Made by a program: the position numbers and the translations under genes
From: Flaccisagitta enflata
Taxonomy: Eukaryota; Chaetognatha; Sagittoidea; Aphragmophora
DNA length: 64,000 nt
Reading direction: 5' to 3'
Assembly: GCA_965153355.1 (NCBI GenBank)
Contig: OZ231126.1
Coordinates: 1,736,001-1,800,000 of the forward strand
Shown: positions 35,158 through 47,672 of the stretch, piece after piece
Layout of the letters: each line of letters starts with the position of its first letter
Numbering within the stretch: the stretch's first letter is position 1
The notes under the pieces: generated by a model
Told to the model about the DNA's origin: nothing
The model's input: only the letters and a program-made list of their open reading frames with translations
Databases searched by the model: none

Positions 35158-35996
35158 CCTACCCCTGTTTACATCTCCTTGTCTGTTGGTCTGTCTCCCC
35201 ATCAGTCTGGCATGTAATATGTTCTTCTTAAAAATGTGAGGTTGTCTAGCGTATTTTTGAAGTTGTAACCACAGATGAGTAAAAACAGTTACTTATGATT
35301 ATACGTCCCATACCGTCCCATACCGTACCGTCCCCGACACAATATTTCAATGAATTGCATCGCTACGCCACGTGGCGGAAAATGGCGTTGTTGCAACGTC
35401 CACGGGATAGAGGTTTACCGCCGTGTCACGCTCGGCCCAGGTGCCCACATATGTTGTCTACTGAGGTGGCCACTGAAACTTCTTCATCAGTCACCACTTT
35501 GGTCCGTGGCCACGCCCCAAAATGGGGTGGGTCGCCATGGCCCCCTAATCGAGAGCAAGAATACCTCTTTTGAACAGTCGCATAATCAGTTGATCACTGT
35601 AAGGGAAAAGACAGGGCAAGAGATATCAAGAAAGGTAAATAAATCACATAATTGTTCTCATGATTCCTCATTTATCATTCATGCTTGCTATGACATCATA
35701 ATCCCATTCCCATTCTGATTGATATCCTGCCAGAATCTAGCGCCGTAGAGAGACCCATTTTGTCTCAGCTCTCCCGCTTGGATTTGAAAAGGTTTTAATA
35801 GATCTTGAAAATGAATACTTTATTTCGAATTTTTTCGAACCTACAATCACTAAAGGTCAAAAGAATCAATTAAATGACCTCTCAAAGGGTGTTGTTTTAT
35901 GCCGCGTAAGCTTCACAAACATGCCCGGGTGAATCGAAATTATTTCAATACACAATCAATACACAATTGTACCTACTGTAGCGCTGCATCAATTCT
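35156..35996. other. Unassigned; includes the inverted flank at 35365-35530
   Basis: CCCATACCGTCCCATACCGT forms a small direct repeat near 35308-35330. No gene is recognised. Confidence 0.4.
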
Positions 35997-36202
35997 TACG
36001 TCGCGTGCTACGCGGCTCTACACCCCAATTTGTCGGTTCGTCAGTCAGTTGGTCAGTCGGTCAGACGGTACGCGTTTAACTTTTTAACGTTTTTTTTTGC
36101 TATCTTTTGTCTTACTGTTCTTGCCAAAATGCTCTAATGACCTCAAATACGACCCTGCCCACCCGCAACCGACTTGGGTAGCCGAGTATCCGGCCTTTTT
36201 TT
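35997..36202 (-). mobile_element. HP element, short copy (diverged)
   Basis: On the minus strand it runs GGCCGGATACTCGGCTACCC, the motif AAGTCGGTTGCGGGTGGGC, GACTGACCAACTGACTGACG, and the hairpin region AGCCGCGTAGCACGCGACG. The ends match imperfectly. Confidence 0.7.
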
Positions 36203-36715
36203 TCCTCTGCTTATTACCCGACGACCACAGAATTTAGTGTGAACACATCAATGAGAAAATAAGAAACTTAAAAGATTAAAGAAATCTAAAATGTTGTCAC
36301 GCAATATTTGGAAGTTGAGAGTTCTTAATTCTTTAATGTTGAGAGTTCTTAATTGAAATGCTTTTTAGATGGAGTCGAGATTTGAAATCGACTTTGACGC
36401 GACAAATTCATCATCATCTGCAACGGGGGGGGGGAACGGGGGAGTGGGGAAGGGGGAGTGGGAAAGGGGAGGGGGAGGGGGAGGGGAGATGGGGGAATGG
36501 GTTTGTGTGTGAAGGGGAGGGGCAATGAGTGGGCGGGGGTTGGATGGCTGGAGTGATTAGGGTGGTCGGGGTAAAGATAGGGCCTTTCGCTCAAAGTGAT
36601 ACATTTATACCGACTGTGTAGGACGGCGAGTATTTGATGTTAACATTTAGTGTTTCACCCCATTTTTTCAACTTTGGTTGAATAACTATGATGCAACCGA
36701 TATCTTCACGAGATA
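36203..36715. other. Unassigned with a G-rich tract
   Basis: 36424-36540 is strongly G-rich (GGGGAGGGGGAGGGGGAGGGG-like) and could form G-quadruplexes. Nothing else was seen. Confidence 0.5.
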
Positions 36716-38728
36716 TAGTAGATGTCGTCTAGACTCGGAAATGCAGGGGAATTCATTACAGGAAGACAAATATACTTAAGAGACTGATATTTAGAATAAC
36801 AAGGCCAACACCTATAAGTCGCGTGCAGGACAGAAATAACTGAACTGACCTAACCTTTTTGTATCTTTTCATCAAAAATCAGACATAAACCAAACCCAAA
36901 TCAGACCCAAACCAGACTCAAACCAGACTCAAACCAGACTCAAACCAGAATTAAACCAGACCGAAACCAGACATAAATCAGACATAAACCAGACATAAAC
37001 CAGACCTAAACCAGATTTAAGCCAGACTCAAACCAGACTCAAACCAGACTCAATCCAGACTCAATCCAGACTCAAACCAGACTCAAACCAGACTCAAACC
37101 AGACTCAAACCAGACTCAAACCTGACTCAAACCAGACTCAAACCAGACTCAAACCAGACTCAAACCAGAATTAAACCAAACCAAAACCAGACCAAAACCA
37201 GACCAAAACCAGACCTAAATCAGACCTAAATCAAACATAAACTAGACAAAAACCAGACATACACCAGACCTAAACCAGACCTAACCCAGACCTAAACCAG
37301 ACATAAATCAGACATGAACCAGTCTTAAACCAGACTTAAAACAGACTCAAACCAGACGTAAACCAGACTTAAACCAGACTTGAACCAGACTTGAACCAGA
37401 CTTTAACCAGACTTAAACCATACTCATCTTTGATATCATGTTAACCAGCAGACTTAAACCATTAGACCAGCAGACTTAACCCATTAGATTTAAACCAGCA
37501 GACTTAAACCAGCAGACTTAAACCAGCAGATTTAAACCAGTACACTTTAACCATCAGACTTTACCCAGCAGACTTTAACCAGCAGACTTTAACCAAAAAT
37601 GACCAAAAATGACCAATAATGACCAAAAATGACTGAAATGATCAAAATGACCAAAATGACCAAAATGACCAAAAATGACCAAAAATGACCAAAAATGACC
37701 AAAAATGACCAAAAATGACCAAAAATGACCAATAATGACCAAAATGACCAAAATGACCAAAATGACCAAAAATGATCAAAAAAGACCAAAAATGACAAAA
37801 ATGGACCAAAAATGACCAAAAATGACCAAAAATGATCAAAAATGACCAAAAATGACCAAAAATGACCAAAAATGACCAAAAATGACCAAAAATGACCAAA
37901 AATGATCAAAAACAATCAAAAATAATCAAAAATAATCAAAAATAATCAAAAATAATCAAAAATAATCAAAAATAATCAAAAATAATCAAAAATAATCAAA
38001 AATAATCAAAATGAGCAAAAATGACCAAAATGACCAAAAATCACCAAAAATGGCCTAAAATGACCAAAAATGACTAAAAGCAACCAATAATTCCCAAAAC
38101 AACAAAAAAATGACTCGAAATAACTCCAGAAGACCCAAAAAGACGAAAAAAAGCAAAGTGTTACCGACTGACCGACCGACCGATGGACGGACGGACCGAC
38201 CGACGGAGTGGGTTGTAGAGTCGCGTGCACGCGACTAAAAACTTATAAAAGAATATTTTATTGCCCATGGGTGTTGGTTGCCATGGAAACACCTTTCCAT
38301 GTATTCAGGCTAAAGTATCAATATTTTGAGAAATTTTTTGAAGGAACATTGTTTATGATAAAATTTGCTACAACTTTCCCACAATATATTTTGTAAGAAT
38401 ATTGCTTGTTTAGCTGTTGCTAGGGAGCGTAACTATGTTGGACAGCCCTGTGATGCTCCATAACAACCGCCAAACAAGCAATATTCTTGCCAAACATATT
38501 GTGGGAAAGTTGAAGCAAATTTTATTCTAAACAATGTTCCCTCAAAAAATTTCTCAAAATATTGATCTTTTAGCGTGAAGACGTGGAAATGTGTTTCCAT
38601 GGCAACCAACACCCCTGGGCAATAATGCATCTTTTAATTAGTTCATATTTCAAATATCAGTCTTTTAAGTTTATTTGTCTTCCTGTTATGAATTCCCCCG
38701 CATTTCCAAGTCTAGACAACATCTACTG
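36716..38728. mobile_element. Near-palindromic TA-flanked element (about 570 bp) with L4 inserted in its left arm
   Basis: The left arm is 36716-36797 continued at 38241-38426. The right arm is 38458-38728, its inverse, with a loop of about 31 bp. Shared landmarks are GTAGATGT(C/T)GTCTAGACT, AGGAAGACAAAT, TTGGTTGCCATGGAAACAC and CAATATTTTGAGAAATTTTT. The ends read TATAGTAGATG and, inverted, TACAGTAGATG, consistent with a TA target. The palindrome continues cleanly across the L4 insertion. Confidence 0.85.
36798..38240 (+). mobile_element. Long HP element L4
   Basis: The complete 5' end AACAAGGCCAACACCTATAAG with AGTCGCGTGCAGGAC is followed by the ordered arrays CTCAAACCAGA, CTTAAACCAG, CAGCAGACTTAAA and AAAATGACCA (plus an AATAATCAAA array at 37910-38000), the unique segment with CCAATAATTCCC, (GACC/GACG)n, and the perfect hairpin at 38219-38236 followed by AAAAA. 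It is inserted in one arm of a palindromic element without visible target duplication. Confidence 0.9.
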
Positions 38729-39248
38729 TAAATTGTTTACAGAAATACTCTGAGTGTATGTCTTTGTCAGATGTTGACCTAAAAAAACATTAAATCAACA
38801 ATACACAAGACAAAAGCAAAGAAAATAAGGATCATTGACGAAATTTTGCTAACATTTCTTATCTCATTGCTACTGTCAAAATTATAAGACTCACAAATGC
38901 AAAGAAATTTTGCATCTTTAAAAACATAGCCGCTTCTGTAATCAATTTTGGAAGGCGGCTATGTTCTTCATTTTTGTGTTTTTTCATTTCTATGCAAAGT
39001 TTTAATTTTAACAAGCCTCCTATCAGTGAACAAGTATCAAATTTTGAATATTTTAAAGTGAAAATGTTTATTTAATAAGAATTTTCTTTTGCTCTTTTGC
39101 CCTGTTTGAATGCAAATTTTGCAATAGAATATTTACTATGATATACCTTAATATTTTTTTTTATGTTATCTTTTATTTTAATTGTCATAAAATTTTCTAT
39201 TTTGTCCCCTGTTTACACACTAAATCTTGCTGTCGGATGCTCGCCGTC
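38729..39248. other. Unassigned AT-rich sequence
   Basis: It holds a short inverted match (ACATAGCCGC / GGCGGCTATGT, about 38926-38963) and no gene. Confidence 0.4.
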
Positions 39249-39462
39249 GTAGGTGGGTGGAGTGGGATAAAGTGGTGTTAGGTGTTTTTTCCCGTCAGGA
39301 TGGGATTTGATGGACTGTGTAGGTGGGCGGAGTGGGATATGCGGTGTCAGGTGTTTTTTTTCTCATCATGGTGGTATTTGATGGACTGTGTAGGTGGGTG
39401 GAGTGGGATAAAGTGGCGTTAGACTTTTTTTTCCATCAGGGTGGGATTTGATGGACTGTGGG
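39249..39462. repeat. Three tandem copies of a unit of about 75-82 bp
   Basis: Each unit contains GTAGGTGGGTGGAGTGGGAT, a poly-T block and GGGATTTGATGGACTGTG. The downstream 39463-39800 is purine-rich and unassigned. Confidence 0.85.
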
Positions 39463-39807
39463 TATTTAGCTCTGGGTGATATTTTTTTTACCACAGTAAG
39501 GCAAGCAGGGAGGAGGGGGGGCACTCGATTGGACTGTAAGGAAAGGTGAAATTTAAGAATACAGCGAGGGAGGAAGAATTGAATAGAATTGGGTGATGAT
39601 GGGCTAGGTGAGATTGGTAGAAAAGAGAACTGTAAGGGGGAAAGAGGGGAAGGTTGAAGTGTTTGCTCCGAGCAAAGGTTGTGAGGGGAGAAATATAGGG
39701 GAGATTAAAGGAATGGAAAAGAGTGAATGGTGAATGAGTGAGAACTGAAAACTGCAATTAAGTGGAAGGCTTGTTAAAGTGGAATGGTGGAAAAGCCGGT
39801 TGAGGAG

Positions 39808-40050
39808 GAACGGCAGACAGACAGACAGAAAGATGGAAATTCAAAGGGAGAAAGATATGATACTCAGTAAGGGGGACGATCAGGCACACAAACAGACAGA
39901 CAAGACAGATGGTGACACATATTGACGGACAGTCTTGGAGAATGGTAGAGAAATAGGAACGTACATTGTCACAGCCTCACAGAGAGAATGACAAACAATC
40001 AGGAAGATAGACAAACAGACAGACAAAAACAGAGATAAACAGACACAGAC
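39808..40050. repeat. ACAG-rich simple-sequence region
   Basis: Scattered (ACAG)n runs such as GCAGACAGACAGACAGA and AACAGACAGACAAAAACAG. Confidence 0.7.
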
Positions 40051-40169
40051 GTAGGAGGCAAATAAAGTCGGAGTGATATTCATCATAACAGATTCGATAT
40101 TCGCGCTTCTGAGGTCTGAGAATGACTGATTACTCCCCTATTTCCACCGCAAATTTCCCGACTTCTTTG

Positions 40170-40191
40170 TCTGTATCTCTCTCTCTGTCTT

Positions 40192-40268
<77 letters not shown>
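40170..40268. repeat. (CT)n microsatellite
   Basis: CT dinucleotides with TGTCTTTG interruptions at both ends. 40269-40903 holds no recognised feature. Confidence 0.9.
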
Positions 40269-40903
40269 TTCTCTGTGGTTCCAAATTTGATAATTTTTTG
40301 AGATGCAGTCCGCGTGCGATGCCATCTCAAGCAATGACGACAGCCGCAACTTCTCAACATCTCAATGCGAATGAGCTTTTTTTTCGTTACTGGCATAGTC
40401 GACTGTATCAAAACGGTAATGACAGTATGCAGTATGCTGTATAACGAACACCCCAACACATAAAAGCGCCGAACAACTTTATTGTCTTATTATATAAGAG
40501 ACATATCATACCTAGTGTCCTAACCATTCTCATTAAAAGAACAGGTAAGAAGCCTTCCCAAGTTCCAATTTCGAAATAATTGCTTCATTTCTTATTTTCC
40601 GTTAACTCCACCGATTCTAAGGCTAAAGGCAATTCGTGTGGAAATCCTCCACTTTGCAAATCAGGGATCGAATATCTTTGATCTAATTGGATAATTTGAT
40701 ACTAGAGTCGGATTGAGCGACGATTTTTGTCGCGTTTTAAGTGTTTAATTGATTCCTGATTGTTGACACTCATCTTTCAACACATTTCGAAACAGAGACA
40801 GAATAAAAAACATTTGACACGAACTGTTTAGACTACGATTGAGAAACACACGCTATCTACCGACAAACGTTTAAAGATGATATGGTAACATTCAATTTCA
40901 TAT

Positions 40904-41166
40904 ATTAGTCGCTTGCTATGCGACTCTATTAAAGACTGTTTTTGTACCAGTAGGTAGGTCCGTAGGAAACGCAAGATTAAGGTTACGCGAAATCGGCTGA
41001 AATAATGATTTCTGGGCATGGCGGCTCCTGCCTAGCCATATTGCAGTCCCCGCCCTCCAAGGACCAAAATACTGCTCCTGCCCACCCGCATTACTACCCC
41101 TGCCCACCTGCATTCCCGCCCCTCTCCAGCCGCAAGCGACTACTTATTGACCAATGACCATGTTTT
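40904..41166 (-). mobile_element. HP element with the variant GTCGCTTGC end pair
   Basis: On the minus strand the motif AGTCGCTTGCGGCTGG near the 5' end pairs exactly with GCAAGCGACT in the 3' hairpin AGTCGCATAGCAAGCGACT (40907-40925). The body has repeated GGGGCAGGAGCAG-like blocks. The AACAAGG start is degenerate (AAAACATGG). Confidence 0.7.
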
Positions 41167-41689
41167 CGACCATATTTATTCCATGTATTTTTTTCCCGTC
41201 AAAGTCAGATAAAAGCAAGCTAGCTCTTTGACAATCATACATGAAGGAAGTGCTCCCCTAGCCAGATTTGTAATGAAGTATAACGGTTCACGCTTGTATA
41301 ACTCGGAACTAAAAGGTTGTGGTCTTGTATCTATTGACTACTTGGAGATCGAATTGATACGATTTAACAACTAAATCATGCGAGCAAAGAGATTGCATAA
41401 AGCAATAAATCGGGTCTGACTGAAGACTAAAATAGTCCCAAATGAACCAATCTCGTTTTTCCTCTTTTTCTCCAGAATTCTTCATTCGCGACCTCTGCAG
41501 GCCTTTGAAGATCTTCTTTACTGTGCACTTACCAAATCTCTTTCTGTCCGTCTTTCTTCCTGTGAATTCTGTCTTTCTTTGCTGAACACATTTTCAATTC
41601 TCTGTCTATCTTTTGTCCTTTTGTTTCTGTCTGTGACACCTGAGTATTTCTGTAAATTAGTTTGTCAACCGTTAGTCAGAATCAGAATT
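41167..41689. other. Unassigned sequence
   Basis: No gene, repeat or element end was recognised. Confidence 0.4.
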
Positions 41690-42310
<621 letters not shown>

Positions 42311-42573
42311 GAAATTCAAACGACTGAAAATAGACTGACTGATCGGGGATGGGTACACATCAAAAGGGAAAGTAAGAATGATGAAAAAGCAGAAGAGAGA
42401 CAGTAAGATAATGACAGAGAGAGAGAGATAGAGAAAGAATGACAAAGTCAAAAAGTGTATATTGAGCCGGCTGTAACGTGTTAAGCCAACGGGCTGTTTC
42501 TTATCTTTCCTCTCATCGTCCTTCTTATCTTCCTTCTTTATCAGACTTTTTCATCTTAGATCTCAATCTCTGT

Positions 42574-43113
42574 AACAACCTGACAAGATGGAAAGTAATA
42601 ATGGAATAACAAGAATATTAGTGGCTTTGAGGTAACCACCTGACAACATAAAAAGTAATGACAAAATAACAAGAATGTTAGCGACTTTGAGGTAACTACC
42701 TGTCAACATTAAAAGTAACGACAAAATAACAAGAAAATTAGTGACTTTGAGGTAACCACCTGACAACATGAAAAGTAATGACAAAATAACAAGAATATTA
42801 GCGACTTTGAGGTAACCACCTGACAACATGAAAAGTAATGACGAAATAACAAGAAAATTAGTGACTTTGAGGTAACCACCTGACAACATGAAAAGTAATG
42901 ACGAAATAACAAGAATATTAGCGACTTTTAGGTAATCACCTGACCACATGAAAAGTAATGACAAAATAACAAGAAAATCAGCGACTTTTAGGTATTAACC
43001 TGAGAACATGAAAAGTAACAACAAAATAACAAGAAAATTAGTGACTTTGAGGTAACCACCTGACAACATGAAAAGTAATGACAAAATAACAAGAATATTA
43101 GTGACTTATTGCC
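42574..43113. repeat. 60-bp minisatellite, about nine copies
   Basis: The unit contains GACTTTGAGGTAACCACCTG, ACAACATGAAAAGTAATGAC and AAAATAACAAGAA. It repeats with a strict 60-bp period. There are no spacers, so it is not CRISPR-like. Confidence 0.95.
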
Positions 43114-43656
43114 GTTATTTGCTGTTAAAGATGTACAGGTGGTATTTCCAGTTCCACGCGTTGGTAAGTTCATCAGTGATTGATATGGTAATGAACTGAA
43201 ATTCTTTGACGAATTTTATTCATTAATTCTTCCTCTCATTCTTCCCCCGCGACCTCGCTTCCCTAGTTCACTTGTTTTCAAGTTCATTCATTCATTTATT
43301 CACTGGTTCGTTCATTCATTCAGTCATTCTTGTTACCTCGCACATTCATTTCTGAGATTCAACCCCAAGAAATGCTTTTGTCTATCATTATATTCTACAA
43401 ATCCAAGCATCTGGTGAAAGAGACTGAAAGAATCAGCAAAACAGTAACAGAGACATCATTTGGGGTAGATGACATCCAAAAGCTCTCTTCTCTTTAACCC
43501 TCGTCTTCCCCACTCATCTCATTTTTTATCTCTTCTAATTTCGCTACGCCGATTTTGAAAAGTGAATAACTCTTTGTCAAAAATTCAAACTTGACTATTT
43601 TTGTGTCTCTTTTAATTGTCATGCGAGTTAATCAAGAAATCAGCGTGACCAAATTT

Positions 43657-43659
<3 letters not shown>

Positions 43660-43755
<96 letters not shown>

Positions 43756-43838
43756 GACTAAATCAGCGTGACCGAATCGGGGCAAATGATTCGCTCAGAG
43801 CAATCGTTAAGACAGTGGGACATCCTGACTAAACGACG

Positions 43839-43924
<86 letters not shown>
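43660..43924. repeat. Two (GA)n microsatellites separated by about 90 bp
   Basis: 43660-43752 and 43843-43924 are pure GA. The phrase AATCAGCGTGACC occurs before the first (43639) and after it (43759), suggesting a small duplication. Confidence 0.95.
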
Positions 43925-43927
<3 letters not shown>

Positions 43928-44029
43928 CTGGTATTCATTTGGTGGTGGGTTTTTTGATGATTTGATCAACTATGACATCATCTGAACTGAAGGGAAAATT
44001 GACGGAAACAAAGACTCAGTTATCTCAAT

Positions 44030-44315
44030 CCCAGTGGCATCGGTGTAGGACAAGAGACTTTCAGGACATCCATGGACATCCCAGTGGCATCAGTGTAGGA
44101 CAAAGAACTTACAGGACATCCCAGTGGCATTGGTGTAGGACATAGAACTTACAGGACATCCATGGTCATCCCAGTGGCATCAGTGTAGGAGAAAGAACTT
44201 ACAGGACATCCATGGACATCCCAGTGGCATCAGTGTAGGACAAAGAACTTACAGGACAATCATGGACATCCCAGTGGCATCGGTGTAGGACAAAGAACTT
44301 ACAGGACATCCATTG
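44030..44315. repeat. Minisatellite of about 50-57 bp, six copies
   Basis: Units contain CATCCCAGTGGCATC(A/G)GTG, TAGGACAAAGAACTTACAGG and ACATCCATGG. Some units lack the last block. Confidence 0.9.
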
Positions 44316-44423
44316 ACGTATGTGTCTGTTGGGCGGGGAAGTCCTTTGGGTTGAGAATCCGGTAGAAATAGGAAAAAGAACGAAAGGGAAAAGAGAAAAA
44401 AGAAGGCAGAGAGGAAAATTACT

Positions 44424-44510
44424 ATTTAGTGCGCCAATGCACGCCAACAACAGGCTCTGTCAGTTGGTCGATTGATTGGTTGGTTGGTTGGTAACGCATT
44501 TGTTTGACAA
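44424..44510 (-). mobile_element. Possible decayed type B HP end
   Basis: TTGGTTGGTTGGTTGGTAACGCATTTGTTT resembles the (TTGGTCGG)n-TAACGCATTCATTT segment of the type B copy at 44752. The hairpin is not intact. Confidence 0.35.
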
Positions 44511-44751
44511 TCCACACAGTGCACATATGAGCTAACTTTTTGCCTTGCTGTTCCAAAGGGCCCCTTTGAGCATAAGAAGTATGAAAGTTTGAAGTCACTG
44601 TCGGGCACAAAATTGGCCTAAAAATCTCTGTGCTTCAGGCTCCTCTACACCGCTGCCCTGTGGAATGGACACATTTCCTCGAAACCCCTTGTTTCAAACA
44701 AAATTTTAACATCCTAATTTAGTTACTGTTAACAAAATCTAAGCCAGTATA

Positions 44752-45038
44752 TTTTTAGATGCGTCCTCGCATCTCTATAATAGGCTGTGTCCGTCGGTTG
44801 GTCGGTTGGTTGGTCGGTTGGTTGGTCGGTTGGTCGGTAACGCATTCATTTAAAACATCAAAATCAAGCATTTTTTCAACAGAAAAGTGGTTCTACCCTA
44901 GTAAAAGAAGCATACATCAAGTAATTCATCCATTCAATCATTCATTCATTCACAAATGACATTCATTCATAAAAAAACATTCATTCATAAAAAGTGTTCA
45001 TTCAAAGAGGACGCATCTTTGGCCTACTTCGCCTTGTT
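44752..45038 (-). mobile_element. HP element type B, copy B3
   Basis: On the minus strand the start is AACAAGGCGAAGTAGGCC with the motif AGATGCGTCCTC, ATGAATGAAT units, CCAACCGACC units, and the perfect hairpin AGATGCGAGGACGCATCT (44757-44774 on the plus strand). It lies far from B1/B2, showing that type B is a dispersed family. Confidence 0.85.
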
Positions 45039-45653
45039 GGTTAGTGGGAAGTGTTTAATAATGCCATGAAGGTAGCGATTCAAAAACGCTTTCTGAATGT
45101 GACTATCAAAATAAATTTTGCTTATTTGCTTATTTGCTTATTTGTTTTTCATGTGATTTCTGATCCACTTTTGCAGAATAAAAGATGAAAAAAGATGCCG
45201 TTTTGTTACCAGATGTAAAAAAGTCATTCGTGAAAAATTATGAATAGGATGCAGTATAAAATGTGCCATTTTACATCTCTTTCCCACAAATGGCAGTATT
45301 TGGGCCTTGATACTACAGTCTAGGCTGGCGTGTATGTGGTTCATTACTTGATTTTGCGTTGTTGAAAGACCAGAATTGTCTAGGATGGCATGGATGAACA
45401 CACTGTGTCACACAGTATAGTTCTCTTAGGCACATACGACTAAAGAAGCTAAAAACCACATGGGTGTTCTCTGAGGCAGATACTACTTAGGACCTTAAAA
45501 CTACATGTACGTCCTCTGAGTTTCGATAACTCTTTCCTCTTTCGGGGCATCGCCCAAAAAGTAACATTTGTAGCAAAATGTAAATCAGGTTTGACGTAAT
45601 TGAACATTTGCCTCTGACATAAACAGAGTAATAAGCGAAGCTCGGAAGATGGA

Positions 45654-45656
<3 letters not shown>
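45039..45656. other. Unassigned; E-like hairpin end near 45540-45565
   Basis: GGCACATACGACTAAAG / GGCAGATACTACTTAGG units (about 45430 and 45476) precede CTCTTTCGGGGCATCGCCCA and AAAAAG, which resembles the E-family 3' hairpin. No gene. Confidence 0.4.

Positions 45657-45700
<44 letters not shown>
45657..45700. repeat. (CT)n tract at the 5' edge of a LINE fragment
   Basis: About 44 bp of CT immediately precede the LINE coding sequence. A second (CT)n tract follows its 3' end at 47432-47503. Confidence 0.9.
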
Positions 45701-45701
<1 letters not shown>

Positions 45702-45702
<1 letters not shown>

Positions 45703-47428
45703 AAATAACGCTGAAGCTTGGAGACTGAACAAAGGAGGTGAAGATGAATTAGAGAAAGTTGAAATACAAGCTCTAAAGAGCCTTTTTAGCTTGCCATTGC
45801 ACACACCAACAGCGGCAATCATTTACACTTTCGGCACATTATTCACAAAGCAACGTGTCGATAAAAAAATCCTCATCTATCTTCACAAACTACTACAGTA
45901 TGATTTTTCTGAACTGTAACAAAAGATGAGAACATAGCACGAAAAGTAGGAGAGCTAGCTACAACCTGAAAAAAACACTTGGAAGATATGAGTTTGCAGA
46001 TTTTTGATGAAAAATCCCAAGGACTTTTTCTTTTATTTTGATCTGATTAATGCATGTGAATCAAAAGGCAGATTCTACCAAAAAAGGCTGTTTTGTAGTG
46101 ACTGTCTTTCTGTAAATCATTATCATTTCTGAACGGTTTGAGCTACAGATCCCAGATTGGTCTCAAATGAAAGATATTTTGATGTGGTTTTAGGAGAAAA
46201 ACAAAGACAGCGATTTTTAAAAAGAGTTATCCTGCCAAACATGAACGATTTTGTTGTTTCGGGATAAATTGATTGCAGAATTGACTTTCAGTTAACCAAA
46301 TGCATTCAAAACTCAAAAAAAGTCTGTCTGTTGAGCTTTTCCCAAAAAGTACTTCAAAATAGCTTTCATTTGGGACCAATCTGGCATCTGTAGCTCAAAG
46401 GGTTTGGAAATGAGAGCTATTTAAAAAGAAACAGTTAAGCAGATATCTTTATGACTTTTTCCATTTTTCCACCTTTCAAAATTTCAATCCCAATTGAAAA
46501 AATAAGATGGATATCAGTTTTCTTTCCAAAAAACCTTTGGAATCTCTTAACAAATAACTGCAAACTTTCACCTTCTGATAGCTTCTTTCAGAATTTGGCT
46601 AGCTCTTCTAGTTTTTGCATAATGTTCTCATCTAATGTTACAGTTGAAAAAAATCATACTGTAAATAAAGGTGACGATGCTTGGTTAAAACAAGCCCTAT
46701 CCACTCTTTGCTCAATGAACACTGGGTGGTACCAAAAAACAATAGCAATCCTAGAAGAATACGATCTCCCAACTGACTTGGACGACATAAAAAAACTGAC
46801 AGAAGCGGGTTGGAGATCACAAGTCACAAGAAAAATAGAAAAGACCAACAAAGAACGCCTCTTAGAGTCATGTTACAAAACCGTGGATGGCATCAAAACT
46901 CCCAAGACAAAAACTCAATACATGGCTCGCGAACTAGACAGGAGAGAGTACATCAGAGCTCCTGACAGTATCATCCTCAAGACAACAAAATATGAAGCTA
47001 AAACCATCATAATGGCGCGGTATGGGATGCTGCAATGTGGACAAAATTTTAAGGGGTCTGATGATGTTAATTGTAATACCTGTAATGTAGCTGATGATGA
47101 AAATCATCGCCTGAATTATTGTACTAAATGGAAGGACACCAACCTTCTTAATGCTGATATAACAATTGATTTTAAAAATGTATATTCCAATGATATCGAA
47201 ACACTAAGAGTGATACTACCATACATTCAAAAGGTGTGGAACGTAAAAAATGCAAATGGAACAATGCATACTAATTGAATTAATTTGTTTTGTCATGTAC
47301 TCTTGTATTTATTTTGATGTTTCTTTGAACCTATTTATTATTTATGTACAATTTTGTACCGCTCATAACAATTCATTTGTTAATGTGATGAACGCACATT
47401 TGATAAGCATTACAAGTCAAGTCAAGTC

Positions 47429-47431
<3 letters not shown>
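45702..47431 (+). pseudogene. LINE C-terminal fragment, split by a TA-flanked element
   Basis: A 5'-truncated non-LTR retrotransposon. The first piece (45708-45893) encodes a post-RT region with ALKSLFSLPLHTPTAAI and KKILIYLHKLL, typical of LINE ORF2 downstream of the polymerase. An element occupies 45896-46661. The frame resumes exactly afterwards (NKGDDAWLKQAL) and continues to a C-terminal zinc-knuckle-like CNTCNVADDENHRLNYC and a stop at 47276. The 3' sequence ends in (AAGTC)n joined to (CT)n. The predicted start at 46451 belongs to the inserted element, not to the LINE. Polymerase and endonuclease domains are absent. The clade is not assigned. Confidence 0.8.
45896..46661. mobile_element. 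TA-flanked inverted-repeat element, family F copy 2 (766 bp)
   Basis: The ends CAGTATGATTTTTCTGAACT and, inverted, CAGTATGATTTTTTTCAACT continue to TGTAACA and AGATGAGAACAT. TA lies on both sides (45894-45895 and 46662-46663). Removing the element and one TA restores the LINE reading frame. Inside, two inverted copies of a CCAGATTGGTC / GACCAATCTGG module occur at about 46153 and 46375. Confidence 0.9.

Positions 47432-47503
<72 letters not shown>
47432..47503. repeat. (CT)n microsatellite at the LINE 3' end
   Basis: Pure CT following (AAGTC)n. Confidence 0.95.
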
Positions 47504-47505
<2 letters not shown>

Positions 47506-47672
47506 AGTGTCCGATGGAAGGTGGCAATTAACGGATCGTAGAATGATACAGGAGGGGATTTTATATAGTCTACTGAGAGCACCGTGTCATTTCTTGATCC
47601 ACTGTGACGAATTGAGATGGAAAGGACAAGTTATGTCGGAGTAATGACAAAGGAGAGGAAGAGGGGGAATAA

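Noticed and set aside
34735-35530. Well-defined foldback element around the compound microsatellite
   Set aside because: Arm similarity is weak and no ends or target duplication could be placed, so it is noted only as a possibility.
42574-43113. CRISPR-like appearance of evenly spaced repeats
   Set aside because: The whole 60-bp period is conserved and there are no unique spacers. It is an ordinary minisatellite in a eukaryotic genome.
46451-46662. N-terminal part of the 275-codon frame at 46451-47278 as LINE protein
   Set aside because: This part is translated from the inserted family F element. The true LINE sequence lies at 45708-45893 and after 46663.
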